A DNA stretch of 64,000 nt from Cryobacterium aureum (GTDB lineage: Bacteria > Actinomycetota > Actinomycetes > Actinomycetales > Microbacteriaceae). Positions within the stretch are counted from its first letter, which is position 1; each line of letters starts with the position of its first letter. The DNA lies in contig NZ_PPTG01000009.1 of assembly GCF_002954245.1 (NCBI RefSeq), positions 406,405 to 470,404 of the forward strand, given 5' to 3'. The translations under genes and the position numbers were made by a program. Under the pieces are notes generated by a model. That model saw only the letters and a program-made list of their open reading frames with translations, made no database searches and was not told where the DNA came from. Below, in pieces: positions 8,857 to 17,919 of the stretch.

Positions 8857-9123
8857 ATGGACGTCTTCCCCGACTTCGGCGCCGTCGGTGGCGCTTCAGA
8901 ATTGAAAAGCATCGTCGGCGCGCTGCTGACGTTCGTGCTCATCATCGCGGTGCTGATGATGATCATCAGCGGGGTCACTTGGGCGCTCGCCTCGGCAAAC
9001 GGCAACTTTCATACCGCGACGCGGGCGCGGCTCGGACTCCTCGTCGGCTGTGGGGCTGCGGCCCTCGCGGGCGCCGGTGTCGGTTGGGTGAATTTCTTAC
9101 TGAACGTCGGCTCCACGCTGTGA
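8857..9123 (+). CDS. DUF6112 family small membrane protein (pilin-like), copy 1
   Basis: An 88-residue protein with two hydrophobic helices (about residues 22-43 and 58-82) joined by a short loop, SANGNFHTATRARLG. This is the size and topology of VirB2/TrbC-type pilins and of the actinobacterial DUF6112 family, which occurs in transfer operons beside TrbL and SCO6880 proteins. A second member is encoded at 12213-12482; both share the R-x-x-x-G-V/L-L-V-x-C-G-A-A pattern in helix 2. The two copies are now separated by the cargo genes between them. Confidence 0.7.
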   Translation: MDVFPDFGAVGGASELKSIVGALLTFVLIIAVLMMIISGVTWALASANGNFHTATRARLGLLVGCGAAALAGAGVGWVNFLLNVGSTL

Positions 9124-9379
9124 CGGACCATCATCCACGACTATGCGCTGAAATCAGAGTGATTTCCATTTCGCCGCCCGGGGTGTCGCACGGCTACTGG
9201 TCAGCACGTTCATGCAAGCGGTGAATACCCTAAACGTCCGGTATCCCTAACGTTTCAAGGCCGACTTTGGGTGCGCTTTCAACCTTCGAAGTCGCCGCGA
9301 GAGGGCACCAGAGCCGCCTGTCGCGAGGTCGTGTCGGAGGTGGCTGATAGTCATAGAAGGAAACGAAAGGGCATTCACA
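9124..9379. other. Intergenic segment with a small palindrome and short direct repeats
   Basis: No gene is seen. GAAATCA-gag-TGATTTC at 9150-9166 is a perfect 7-bp inverted repeat. Further on (about 9230-9255) a short direct repeat, CCCTAAACGT then CCCTAACGT, appears. This is the left junction between the transfer operon and the inserted cargo genes, so the segment may carry a promoter or remnants of the insertion event. Confidence 0.4.
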
Positions 9380-9907
9380 ATGGCTCAGCAGTCTAAGCAT
9401 TTCGACATCTCTACGGCGATCGACCTCCACCTCAGCAACTACAACTTCGATGCAGTCTCCCTCACCTCAGAGCATAAGTACCAGCCTTGGTACGCAACGC
9501 TCCTCAGCACCGTGGCTCTCCTGGTCGCCGATGAGGAAGTCATCTACGCACACAGTAACTATGGGGTGCCCAAAACCGATGTCCGCATTGTCGTGTTTAC
9601 TAATAACCTCGTCGTCGTCGCCGACGTCGACCCCAATGCGGATGTCGTTCCTGTCGCTCGCTCAGTTCCGCGCGGTTCGTTGGTCGGCATGAAGCTCAGC
9701 GCGTCCGAGAGGATCGACACGCGTGATCGCCGTTCCAATGAGTGGCCCGGAACGCTCAATCTTGTTCTGACCTACCCCCGCCTCCCCGACTCGATTGAGA
9801 TTGTCGAAAGTGGCGTCAATCGCTATGCCGCCGATCAGTCGGCACCGATCGTGACGCTAATCGAAGGGCTCAGCGCGGATCTCGCTCATTCCCGCGCGAT
9901 CGGCTGA
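9380..9907 (+). CDS. Hypothetical cargo protein
   Basis: A 175-residue soluble protein of unknown function. Predicted beta strands dominate (VRIVVFTNNLVVVADVD, GTLNLVLTYPRL), with no membrane helix or catalytic motif that I recognise. It starts with ATG after a purine-rich stretch. Its base composition looks less GC-biased than the flanking transfer genes, and it sits between the two DUF6112 genes, outside the normal order of the transfer operon. It therefore looks like cargo. The next gene encodes the HEPN-motif protein, and the two may act together. Confidence 0.6.
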   Translation: MAQQSKHFDISTAIDLHLSNYNFDAVSLTSEHKYQPWYATLLSTVALLVADEEVIYAHSNYGVPKTDVRIVVFTNNLVVVADVDPNADVVPVARSVPRGSLVGMKLSASERIDTRDRRSNEWPGTLNLVLTYPRLPDSIEIVESGVNRYAADQSAPIVTLIEGLSADLAHSRAIG

Positions 9908-10065
9908 GGCCCTTAGACCGTTCAAAAGTCCGTGGGCAGACGCACAGCTCCGTTTGCGCACCTTGCCAGTCCAGGCGCTGTAGGACGGTAAGTTGCTTTC
10001 AGGTACTCGACGGCAGCTGAAAGTCGTCAACACTCCGCTCTTGACAGCGGGCGAGAGGAAGAATT

Positions 10066-11835
10066 ATGGCCTACGAGTTTGACCCGTCGCATGTTCAAGT
10101 AATTGCATCCCTGCTTGACAGAAATGTGCGTCCCGAAGATGACCTCATGAGCGTTTGGGAACGCCTCTGGGGCGACGAGGCATACAAGGACTTGGATGAG
10201 GGCCTGCGGATCGAGACCGATTTCCTCTTCACGTGTGAGCTAGAGGAAAACTTTGAAAGCGCGGGTGAAGTAAGGCTCGTCGAATCGGGGCTGCCGATCA
10301 CTGCCACGCGTCCGATGTTGGCGTCTCCGGCAAGTGCGTGGACACTATGGTCCGAGGTCGGTGCAATCCTGTTGAACCCGCTTCTCGCTGCTCACATAGC
10401 CGATATGCTCTTCACCGCTCGGGTGCAGACGACACCTGTACACGCCGCTTCGACAATTGAGTTGTATCTTCAGTTCGCCGAACTTGGCGAAGACTTGGGT
10501 CACCTGGCCGCGCTATCGCTCGCACGAGCAAACTATATCGCTCGCTCGCGCGGCATGGCCGAGGAAGGCCTCGTGCGCGCTGCTATGCACCGTCGGCTCG
10601 ATACTCTGAGTAACACCTCAACGACGATCGGCCCAGCACTCACGCTCTTGGCCGCGCTGTCGGCGCCCCCTCGGAGCGGTGAGTTCGAGCCCGCTGAACG
10701 CGAATCGATGCGCAACCAGATCATCGCCCTCGGAGACTCGTCGGCAGCCTTTGTCGATGAAGTCGCCAGGACGATGTTTCGCTTGTCGGAGGGTCCCACG
10801 GAACTGGCAGCCAGCCGGCGATGGCACGTAATGCAATACCTGATGTTCGCCGAATCTGACGATCACGGGATGCGCAAGATGCACCACGCGCAAACTGCGG
10901 AAAAGTTGGCAACCTCCTACGGGCTACCTGATCTGAAGGACGCCGCAGTGTTAATCATGCAGTCCGTGACCCAGGATTCCATGGGGTGGAAAACCGCAGC
11001 CGTGGAAATCCCAGTGCCCAAGAATGCTTTTCGGGCCCATCTGCGGAAATACCGTCGGGCACGCAGCTGGAACCATGCGCTGATGGTCTTCTTCGCCGGC
11101 AAGTCCCCATCCGGAGATCACGCCGTCAATATTAAGGCGGCCGAGCGGGCGGCGACCGGCTCGATACGGGCACTGGTCTCTCAAACGGTCTACGGTGCGC
11201 ATGGACTTCCGGAGCGCACTGACGTAGATTTTATGGTCGAAGAAGTCGCCCGGACTGAGACAATCGCTCTCGACGTCTCCGCGATCCTTCTCGCACTCGA
11301 GCTGGATTATGTTCGCGACCGTTTTTTCCCCCCGCCTGCCCCCCAAATTGCCGCGTGGATCATGGATTGTTTCTTGGCTGACGAGACGCTTGCCGAGCAT
11401 TTCTCCGAGTCTGTCACCTTGCATTGGGCTGGAAGGTTCTCCGACTCGGCTCGACTGTCTATTCCGCTAATAGAGAGAGCCGCACGTGACCTGCTCCTCA
11501 AGCTCGATGCACCGCTCTATCGCCCGCAGCGCGGCGAATCCCAAGGCCGTTTTCCCGCGATGGACTACTACGTTGAGACACTCGCGAATCAGGATCTGGA
11601 CCCGGACTGGGTGCGAGCGCTTCGACTTACACTTCTGTCGACCGGCATGAACCTCCGTAACCTTTCCGCACACGGATTCGTTCTGACATTCTCCGAGAAC
11701 CAATCAGCGCTGTTGCTTCGCTTAGCAGGACTCTTCTGCACGATGCCCATCGGCGTCGACAAATCCGACCTTCACGCGCCGACCACTTGGTCCCGGCTGC
11801 GATTGAGGCGACGCTTTGGGTGGGTGTGGTCGTAG
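10066..11835 (+). CDS. Large cargo protein with C-terminal HEPN-like RxxxxH motif (DUF4209-like)
   Basis: A 589-residue soluble, mostly helical protein. Near the C-terminus, MNLRNLSAHGF (residues 528-538) gives Arg531-x4-His536, the RX4-6H signature of HEPN ribonucleases, in the L-R-N-x-x-A-H-G form seen in DUF4209 and related families. The first 450 residues show helical repeats without clear catalytic motifs. A good ribosome site (GAGAGGAAG) precedes the ATG. HEPN proteins act in antiviral defence, toxin systems and RNA processing. Its place as an insertion within a transfer operon fits defence cargo, but that function is inferred and family membership needs a profile search. Confidence 0.6.
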   Translation: MAYEFDPSHVQVIASLLDRNVRPEDDLMSVWERLWGDEAYKDLDEGLRIETDFLFTCELEENFESAGEVRLVESGLPITATRPMLASPASAWTLWSEVGAILLNPLLAAHIADMLFTARVQTTPVHAASTIELYLQFAELGEDLGHLAALSLARANYIARSRGMAEEGLVRAAMHRRLDTLSNTSTTIGPALTLLAALSAPPRSGEFEPAERESMRNQIIALGDSSAAFVDEVARTMFRLSEGPTELAASRRWHVMQYLMFAESDDHGMRKMHHAQTAEKLATSYGLPDLKDAAVLIMQSVTQDSMGWKTAAVEIPVPKNAFRAHLRKYRRARSWNHALMVFFAGKSPSGDHAVNIKAAERAATGSIRALVSQTVYGAHGLPERTDVDFMVEEVARTETIALDVSAILLALELDYVRDRFFPPPAPQIAAWIMDCFLADETLAEHFSESVTLHWAGRFSDSARLSIPLIERAARDLLLKLDAPLYRPQRGESQGRFPAMDYYVETLANQDLDPDWVRALRLTLLSTGMNLRNLSAHGFVLTFSENQSALLLRLAGLFCTMPIGVDKSDLHAPTTWSRLRLRRRFGWVWS

Positions 11836-12212
11836 GCTCCACGTACCACACGACTGCAGAATCGCAGATCAAACATGCACTCGACCCCTGCGATAATCGC
11901 CACCCAACGGAACGGGAATCAGACCTAATGGCCGCTTCGTTAGAGCGTGTCGCGGATTTCGCCGACGCGTTACCCCACCGGCGACGCGTTAAATACGCGG
12001 AGCTCTAGCTCGACCTCTGCTACCCAACTTCGATTGGTCCGCCGAGAACTCCGTGCGGGCGGAATCTCTCCAAACGAAGACGTGTTCCATACCGATCACA
12101 GTTGCCGCCGCAATGGGGCCTACGAAACTTGAACCCACTCCGCCCCGGCGGACGCGGGGTCATGGTGCGCTCCTTCCAGTCGTAAACATCAAACGACTGA
12201 GGGAGCCCCGCG
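11836..12212. other. Gene-free segment at the right junction of the cargo
   Basis: No gene is supported. A direct repeat GACGCGTTA occurs twice near 11963-11990, and a CCCCG...CGGGG inverted repeat lies near 12142-12160. The ribosome site GAGGGAG just before 12213 belongs to the next gene. The segment marks where the transfer operon resumes after the inserted genes. Confidence 0.4.
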
Positions 12213-12482
12213 ATGATCGACATCACTCCGAACGGCACGGGTCTTCCCGGCATCGAACAGCTGCGCATCATTGTCGGGGCGGTGATGACCGTTGGGCTCA
12301 TCCTGAGCGTTCTGGCCCTGATTATCGCGGCGATCGTCTGGGGGTTCGGCGCCAACTCGTCCAACCCGCACCTCGCCTCGCGCGGCAAGGTGGGCGTACT
12401 CGTGGCCTGCGGCGCCGCCATCATCTGCGGCTCAGCCGTCACCCTGGTCAACTTCTTCTGGACCGTCGGCCAATCCGTCTGA
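12213..12482 (+). CDS. DUF6112 family small membrane protein (pilin-like), copy 2
   Basis: An 89-residue protein with two hydrophobic helices (about residues 20-47 and 60-85) and a short polar loop, ANSSNPHLASRGK. It is the paralogue of the protein at 8857-9123. Both are typical of actinobacterial transfer operons and resemble VirB2-type pilins in size and topology. The ATG follows GAGGGAG with suitable spacing. It is encoded directly ahead of the TrbL-like channel gene, the expected order for these systems. Confidence 0.75.
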   Translation: MIDITPNGTGLPGIEQLRIIVGAVMTVGLILSVLALIIAAIVWGFGANSSNPHLASRGKVGVLVACGAAIICGSAVTLVNFFWTVGQSV

Positions 12483-12511
12483 CCCCGATCCCCACGTGAA
12501 CGGGGCTGCAA

Positions 12512-13873
12512 ATGAGCGTATGCGACGTGCCGGTAATCGCCGACGTGTGCAACACCGTCGGCGAGGGCGCCGTCGCACTCGTCGCGGCACCGTTCGATTG
12601 GCTCGCGAGCACGATGGGATCCGCCGCCGCCTGGCTCTTTGAGTCGGTGTGGGCCGTGTTTGATTCGACGACGCTCATCGACCTGACCGACCCGGGCTAC
12701 ATCGCAGTCTTCAACGTGCTCTTCGGCGTCGCCATCTTCGTCACCCTGATCTTGTTCTGCCTACAGCTTCTGACCGGCCTCGTGCACCGCGACCCCACGG
12801 CACTCTCCCGCGCCGCGATCGGCGTCGCCAAATCGGTGCTCGGATCCTTCGTCATCATCACCATCACCGGCCTGCTCCTCGAAATCACCGACCAGCTCAC
12901 GATCGGGGTCGTCGAAGCCAGCGGCAACACGATGAAGGGCATGGGCGACCGCATCGCCCTGCTCGGCGGCGGCCTGACCGCCATCACCTTCGCCTCCCCC
13001 GGGGTTGGTGCAATCGTGACAATCTTCCTGTCCTCGCTCGCGATCACCGCCGCGGCCATCGTCTGGTTCTCCCTCCTCATCCGCAAGGCACTGCTGCTGG
13101 TGGCAATCGTCTTCGGACCGATCGCCCTCGCCGGCGCGACCTGGGATGCCGCCAAAGGCTGGTTCTCGAAATGGGTCGCATTCGTGATGGCGCTCATCCT
13201 CTCGAAACTCGTGCTCGTCGTGATCTTCCTGGTGGCAGTCGCGCAGATCTCCGCTCCGATAGATGCGGACCTGGCCTCGATCAGCGATCCAATCGCCGGC
13301 ATCGTCTTGATGTTCATCGCCGCCTTCGCCCCGTACATCACCTATAAGTTCCTCAACTTTGTGGGGGTCGATATGTACCACGCGATGTCCAGCGAGCAGG
13401 AGGCGAAGTCGGCGCTGAACCGGCCGGTCCCGGTTCCGAAGGCACCGATGATGGACAACGCGAAGAAGGTCCTGGAGCCCAAGGGGGATGGTGCGAACGG
13501 GAAGGCACCGCAAGGCGGCCCAGCACCGACGCCGTCCTCAACCGGCGGAGGCCCTGGGCCCACGTCGTCGGGCGGCGGATCGGGTGCTTCCGGCGCCGCC
13601 AGCAAGGGCGCATCGGCCAAGGCTGGCACGGCCGGCGCCAGTGCCGCAGCAGGGGCAGCCACCGCGGGAGTCTCCGTCGCCGCAGCCGTCATCAAGGGCG
13701 CAGCCCAGGCCGGCCCGAAGATCGGCCACACAGTCGGTCAAACAGCGGATGCCCACACCACCGGCAGCGGAGCCGCACCGAGCACATCTCCGTCGGCATC
13801 CCCGCCGACGCGACCATCGGCATCCGCTTCACCGCCAGCTCCCGCAGCCGGACAACCAGGAAAGGGCCAGTAG
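12512..13873 (+). CDS. TrbL/VirB6-like conjugal transfer membrane protein
   Basis: A 453-residue inner-membrane channel component. Hydrophobic helices occupy residues 65-90, 105-125, 160-215 and 220-275, with the YKFLNFVGVDMYH segment closing the membrane domain near 290. The C-terminal 150 residues are a low-complexity Ala/Gly/Pro/Ser-rich tail, as in many actinobacterial TrbL proteins. VirB6/TrbL forms part of the translocation channel. It ends two bases before the SCO6880 gene. The tail is compositionally extreme and may vary in length between related elements. Confidence 0.8.
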   Translation: MSVCDVPVIADVCNTVGEGAVALVAAPFDWLASTMGSAAAWLFESVWAVFDSTTLIDLTDPGYIAVFNVLFGVAIFVTLILFCLQLLTGLVHRDPTALSRAAIGVAKSVLGSFVIITITGLLLEITDQLTIGVVEASGNTMKGMGDRIALLGGGLTAITFASPGVGAIVTIFLSSLAITAAAIVWFSLLIRKALLLVAIVFGPIALAGATWDAAKGWFSKWVAFVMALILSKLVLVVIFLVAVAQISAPIDADLASISDPIAGIVLMFIAAFAPYITYKFLNFVGVDMYHAMSSEQEAKSALNRPVPVPKAPMMDNAKKVLEPKGDGANGKAPQGGPAPTPSSTGGGPGPTSSGGGSGASGAASKGASAKAGTAGASAAAGAATAGVSVAAAVIKGAAQAGPKIGHTVGQTADAHTTGSGAAPSTSPSASPPTRPSASASPPAPAAGQPGKGQ

Positions 13874-13875
13874 CC

Positions 13876-15339
13876 ATGGTCACCGACACGAACCGCTCCG
13901 ACTACCGACTTGCACCCGTGCAGTTCTCGAGATTGACGAAGCGTGGGATCATGCTCGGTCTGTCGCTGCCGCAACTGATCGCCCTGTCGATCGGAACGCT
14001 CACCATCGTCGCCGCCCTCTACACGGCCGGCGCCTCCGGCATCGCCTGGACGAGCCCGCTGTGGGGTACTGCGGCGGTGATCGCCGGCATCCCGATCGGT
14101 GGCCGAAAGATCGTCGAGTGGATGCCGGTCGTCACCCGCTGGCTGTGGCGGTCAGGCCATGAGCAGCTCACCTACCGGCGCCGCATCATCCGCCCGCGCC
14201 CGGTCGGAACCCTATCGCTGCCGGGCGACGCGGCCGCGCTACGCGAGTGGAACGACCCCGAATCGGGCGCGGTCATGATCCACGACCCACACGCCCAAAC
14301 CCTCACCGCGGTCCTGGCGGTGTCGCACCCGGCCTTCGCGCTGCTCGACCCAGACGAACAGCACCGACGCGTAGTCGGGTGGGGGCGCGTACTGGCCGGC
14401 GCCTGCCGGTCGGGACGCATCGCGCGGCTGCAAGTGTCGGAACGCACACTACCCGAGTCCGGAACCGGACTGTCCGAATGGTGGGAACGGCACGGCACCA
14501 ACGACGACAGCTGGGCCGCAAATACCTATCGCGATCTCATCGAGCGCGCCGGGCCTGCCGGTGAACGCCATGCGACCACGATCGCGCTGTCCCTTGATCT
14601 CCGCGCCGCCTCCCGGCAGGTGCGCACGCAGGGCGGCGGGATGCGCGGCTCGGCGACCGTGCTCCGCCAGGAAATGACCGCCCTGACCGGGGCGCTTCGC
14701 GCAGCGGACCTCACCGTGGGTGGCTGGCTCACCGCCGACGAGCTCGCGGTGATCCTACGCACGGCGTACGATCCCGTCGTTGGCGACGACCTGGAGCGGC
14801 ATCCTTTGGTTGGGCGCTCACTGGCCACGGCCGGACCGGTCGCCGTGGCCGAAAGCTGGGATCATCTCCGCACCGACAGTGCCTTTCATGCAGTGCTGTG
14901 GATCAGCGAATGGCCCCGGTCGCAGGTGTTCCCTGGCTTTCTGTCACCGCTGGTCTTCACCAACGGCATCCTGCGCACGGTGTCTCTGCATTACCTGCCC
15001 GTGCGCGCCGACCAGGCCGCGCGCGACCTGCGCAAGAAGAAGACCGAACTGATCAGCGACGCCCACCAACGCACCCGAATCGGCCAAATAGAGGATGCCG
15101 GCGCCACCGCCGAGTACGACGACCTCCTGCACCAGGAAGCCGACCTCACCGCCGGCCACGGCGTGCTGCGTACCACCGGACTCGTGTGTGTGACCGCAGG
15201 CACTGTTGATGAGCTCGATGCCGCGGTGGCGTCAATCGAGCAGGCCGCGATCCAGGCTTCGTGCGAGACGCGCCGGCTCGTGGGGCAGCAGGCGCAGGCG
15301 TTCACTGCGGCGGCGCTGCCGTTGTGTCGGAGCGTGTGA
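13876..15339 (+). CDS. SCO6880 family type IV secretion protein
   Basis: A 487-residue protein of the SCO6880 family, a conserved component of actinobacterial conjugation clusters. Two membrane helices near residues 30-75 (VirB3-like) are followed by a soluble domain resembling the N-terminal part of VirB4/PrgJ. It contains LDLRAASRQVR, SLHYLPVRADQAARDL and an ETRRLVGQQAQAF segment near the end. It lacks a P-loop; the ATPase is supplied by the separate VirB4-like gene at 16332. Normally these genes are adjacent; here a reversed gene (15393-15701) and a short gene lie between. Confidence 0.8.
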   Translation: MVTDTNRSDYRLAPVQFSRLTKRGIMLGLSLPQLIALSIGTLTIVAALYTAGASGIAWTSPLWGTAAVIAGIPIGGRKIVEWMPVVTRWLWRSGHEQLTYRRRIIRPRPVGTLSLPGDAAALREWNDPESGAVMIHDPHAQTLTAVLAVSHPAFALLDPDEQHRRVVGWGRVLAGACRSGRIARLQVSERTLPESGTGLSEWWERHGTNDDSWAANTYRDLIERAGPAGERHATTIALSLDLRAASRQVRTQGGGMRGSATVLRQEMTALTGALRAADLTVGGWLTADELAVILRTAYDPVVGDDLERHPLVGRSLATAGPVAVAESWDHLRTDSAFHAVLWISEWPRSQVFPGFLSPLVFTNGILRTVSLHYLPVRADQAARDLRKKKTELISDAHQRTRIGQIEDAGATAEYDDLLHQEADLTAGHGVLRTTGLVCVTAGTVDELDAAVASIEQAAIQASCETRRLVGQQAQAFTAAALPLCRSV

Positions 15340-15392
15340 GACGTTCAATGCTCAGGTTTTGTCTGTTAGCGTCTCGACGTCGCGAAGTTCTC

Positions 15393-15701
15393 TCATCTGC
15401 GAACAAACAGCGCGAACGCCCGGTCGGTCGACATCTTCAGCTGGCTCTCAGAAACTGGGCGCTGAACCGACCAGGTGTTCAGCTGCCACCCGATTGCGGT
15501 AATTCCTTCGAGCGCAGACTCCCAGTCCACATGACGTTGAGCCATCCGAAAGGGTTCATCGGCCGACTCGAAAATCTGCTCCACGCCCTTACCCGCAAAG
15601 TCAATAAAACTTGGTGCGTAGAAGGACTTCCCCTCATCCCAAGCCTGCTGAGCATCCATCGAGATCTTCTTGGTGGCGCTGCTGATCTTCTTCTTCTTTA
15701 T
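15393..15701 (-). CDS. Small reversed gene in the transfer operon, start codon ATA or lost
   Basis: A 102-residue frame on the opposite strand from the transfer genes. The product begins with a Lys-rich stretch and contains SMDAQQAWDEGKSFYAPSF and a C-terminal region with IGWQLNTW. I do not recognise a function. A perfect ribosome site (GGAGG, plus-strand CCTCC at 15708-15712) lies six bases before an ATA codon at 15701-15699, where an ATG would be expected. Either ATA is used as a rare start, or the ATG has mutated and the gene is silent or starts later. The open frame extends further upstream to 15944 without a better ribosome site. Confidence 0.5.
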   Translation of the reverse strand: MKKKKISSATKKISMDAQQAWDEGKSFYAPSFIDFAGKGVEQIFESADEPFRMAQRHVDWESALEGITAIGWQLNTWSVQRPVSESQLKMSTDRAFALFVRR

Positions 15702-15933
15702 GGCGTTCCTCCGCGGTCGACTTGTCAGCTTGGCGGCTGCCTGTGACTCCGAGCAGGGAAAGTCCCGCCCAACTGTCAACATCTTCGCAGACGCACGTCT
15801 CCAGCAACTTGGTTCTAGTGGACCCGCTGCCTCGACACCTGCGCGACATTCCAGGTAGGCGCCGCTGGTGTGATCCCCCGTGCGGCATCGTGTGGTTGGT
15901 GCGCTCCTGTCTTGCAAAGCGATGGGAGCCAAC

Positions 15934-16335
15934 ATGTTCGACAAGGCAAGAGGCCGCGATTACCGATGGATCGGCGTCGTCTTCCTGCAAGGACTGCAAG
16001 CCGACGAGGTCATCGGCCTGATCGACCGGAGCGGAGCATCCGCTGCGTTCGATTACCTGCAACTACGGGACTTCGGCGCTCCGACGACCGATGCAGCCCT
16101 CGAGAATGGGTACGTCTACGACCACATCCCGGCCGGCCGCACCGACCACATCATTGAGCATGACGGCTCTCCGTACGCGCTGACCTACAGCAGGACGTAC
16201 CGGTACGTTTCGCTGTTGCGGTGGCATCCGCTTGAATCTGAAGCGGGACCTGCACGGCCGGCTCCCCGTCGGGACGACGACATCTGGGCCGCCCCGCGCT
16301 CAACTCGCTTGGCCGAGCGCACGGTCACGCTGTGA
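15934..16335 (+). CDS. Hypothetical transfer-operon protein upstream of VirB4-like ATPase
   Basis: A 133-residue soluble protein, function unknown. The ATG at 15934 is preferred because GGGAG at 15924-15928 has ideal spacing; an earlier in-frame ATG at 15922 overlaps that site. The product has a Trp/Val-rich strand (YRWIGVVFLQG), an EVIGLIDRSG segment and aromatic residues in YRYVSLLRWHP. It overlaps the VirB4-like gene by four bases (GTGA), so the two are translationally coupled and the product probably works with that ATPase. Confidence 0.65.
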   Translation: MFDKARGRDYRWIGVVFLQGLQADEVIGLIDRSGASAAFDYLQLRDFGAPTTDAALENGYVYDHIPAGRTDHIIEHDGSPYALTYSRTYRYVSLLRWHPLESEAGPARPAPRRDDDIWAAPRSTRLAERTVTL

Positions 16336-17849
16336 AAGACACCGCCGTCACCGAGCGGATGCACACGGCCGCGTTGGTCGAGCCGCGCGGCGAGCTGCGC
16401 AGCGACCGTCGAGCCCGCCGGCGAGAGGCCGCGAAAATCGAAGCGGATGCCCAGAAGGCCAAGACCGTCGCCGCCCGCACCCGCTGGCACGCCGAGCGGG
16501 ACGAAGCACGATCAGGCGCGTACCTGCCCAAAGGTGGCGAAGCTGGCCCCGCGCAACTGCGAACGCACGGCCTGCTCCGGCTGCCCAAACACCAAGACAC
16601 CACGGCAACGCTGTCCGGCCACTACCCCTTTCTCGCCGAGGCCGGACTCGGCTCGGCCGGCGTCTTCGTCGGGCAGGACCTCTACTCGGGCGGATCCTTC
16701 GTCTACGACCCCTGGGTGCTTTATCAACAGGGAATGATCACCGCTCCCAACATCGTGTTGGCCGGCATCGTCGGCTCGGGCAAGTCGTCGTTGGCGAAGT
16801 CGCTCTACACCCGCTCACTCCCTTTCGGTCGCCGCGTCTACGTTCCGGGCGATCCGAAGGGCGAGCACACCGCCGTAGCCGAGGCCGTCGGTGGCAAGGC
16901 CATCATCCTCGGGCACGGTCTCCGAAACCGGCTCAACCCCCTCGACGAAGGCCATCGGGCAGCATCCGTTTCGGATGCTGAGTGGTCGGCGCAGCTGGCC
17001 GCCCGGCGTCGCGATCTGATTGGTGCCCTCGCTGAAACCGTGCTCGATCGGGCCCTCAGTCCACTTGAGCACACGGCGATCGACCTTGCCCTGGCCGATG
17101 CCGTGCGCAGCGCCGAGGTGCCTATCCTGCCGATGGTGGTGGATCGCATCCTCTCCCCCAACCCCGAGGACGACGAAGGCCGCCTCGCGGACGACGGCCG
17201 CCTTGTCGGGCACGCGCTGCGCCGGCTGGTGGCCGGCGACCTCGCCGGACTGTTCGACGGACCCTCCACCGTGCGCTTCGACCCCTCGCTTCCGATGGTC
17301 TCGCTCGACCTGTCGCGAGTGGCGGAGAACTCGACCCTCATCTCGGTGCTGATGACGTGCTCGTCGGCCTGGATGGAGTCCGCCCTCGCCGATCCGGACG
17401 GCGGCCAGCGCTGGGTCATCTACGACGAGGCGTGGCGGCTCATGGCATATCCGGCGCTGCTGCGCCGAATGGATGCCCAGTGGCGGCTCGCCCGCCACTT
17501 CGGCATCGCCAACATGCTCATCTTCCACAAACTCAGCGACCTCGACAACGTCGGCGACTCCGGATCCGCCATGCGCGCGCTCGCGTCATCGCTGCTGGCC
17601 AACGCCGAGACGCGAATCGTCTACCGGCAGGAACCGGACCAGCTCGGCTCCACGGCGAGCGCACTCGGGCTGAGCCGAACCGAGCAGAAACTGCTGCCCG
17701 CGCTTGGCACCGGTCAGGGGTTGTGGCGGGTGAAGGATCGCAGTTTCGTCGTGCAGCATCAGCTGCATCCTGATGAGCTCGCGGCCTTTGATACGACAGC
17801 ACGGATGACCTCAGATTCCCGTAAGTTCACGTTTTCTGAAACCGCATAG
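16332..17849 (+). CDS. VirB4/TraC-like type IV secretion ATPase
   Basis: A 505-residue ATPase that would power the transfer channel. The P-loop is GIVGSGKSS at residues 145-153 and the Walker B strand is WVIYDEAW near 361-368, followed by the R-M-D-x-Q-W-R-L-A-R-H-F segment typical of VirB4/HerA proteins. A late TALGLS/LLPALGTGQGLW segment matches the C-terminal sensor region. The N-terminal 80 residues are highly charged and replace the membrane-proximal part, which is supplied by the SCO6880 protein. It starts with GTG overlapping the upstream stop. Confidence 0.88.
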   Translation: MKDTAVTERMHTAALVEPRGELRSDRRARRREAAKIEADAQKAKTVAARTRWHAERDEARSGAYLPKGGEAGPAQLRTHGLLRLPKHQDTTATLSGHYPFLAEAGLGSAGVFVGQDLYSGGSFVYDPWVLYQQGMITAPNIVLAGIVGSGKSSLAKSLYTRSLPFGRRVYVPGDPKGEHTAVAEAVGGKAIILGHGLRNRLNPLDEGHRAASVSDAEWSAQLAARRRDLIGALAETVLDRALSPLEHTAIDLALADAVRSAEVPILPMVVDRILSPNPEDDEGRLADDGRLVGHALRRLVAGDLAGLFDGPSTVRFDPSLPMVSLDLSRVAENSTLISVLMTCSSAWMESALADPDGGQRWVIYDEAWRLMAYPALLRRMDAQWRLARHFGIANMLIFHKLSDLDNVGDSGSAMRALASSLLANAETRIVYRQEPDQLGSTASALGLSRTEQKLLPALGTGQGLWRVKDRSFVVQHQLHPDELAAFDTTARMTSDSRKFTFSETA

Positions 17850-17919
17850 GCCAGGAACCCACGGGTTCACACTCTGGGCAATAACTGCGCACCTTGTATT
17901 TGATTGAGGAGGCCTGGCC

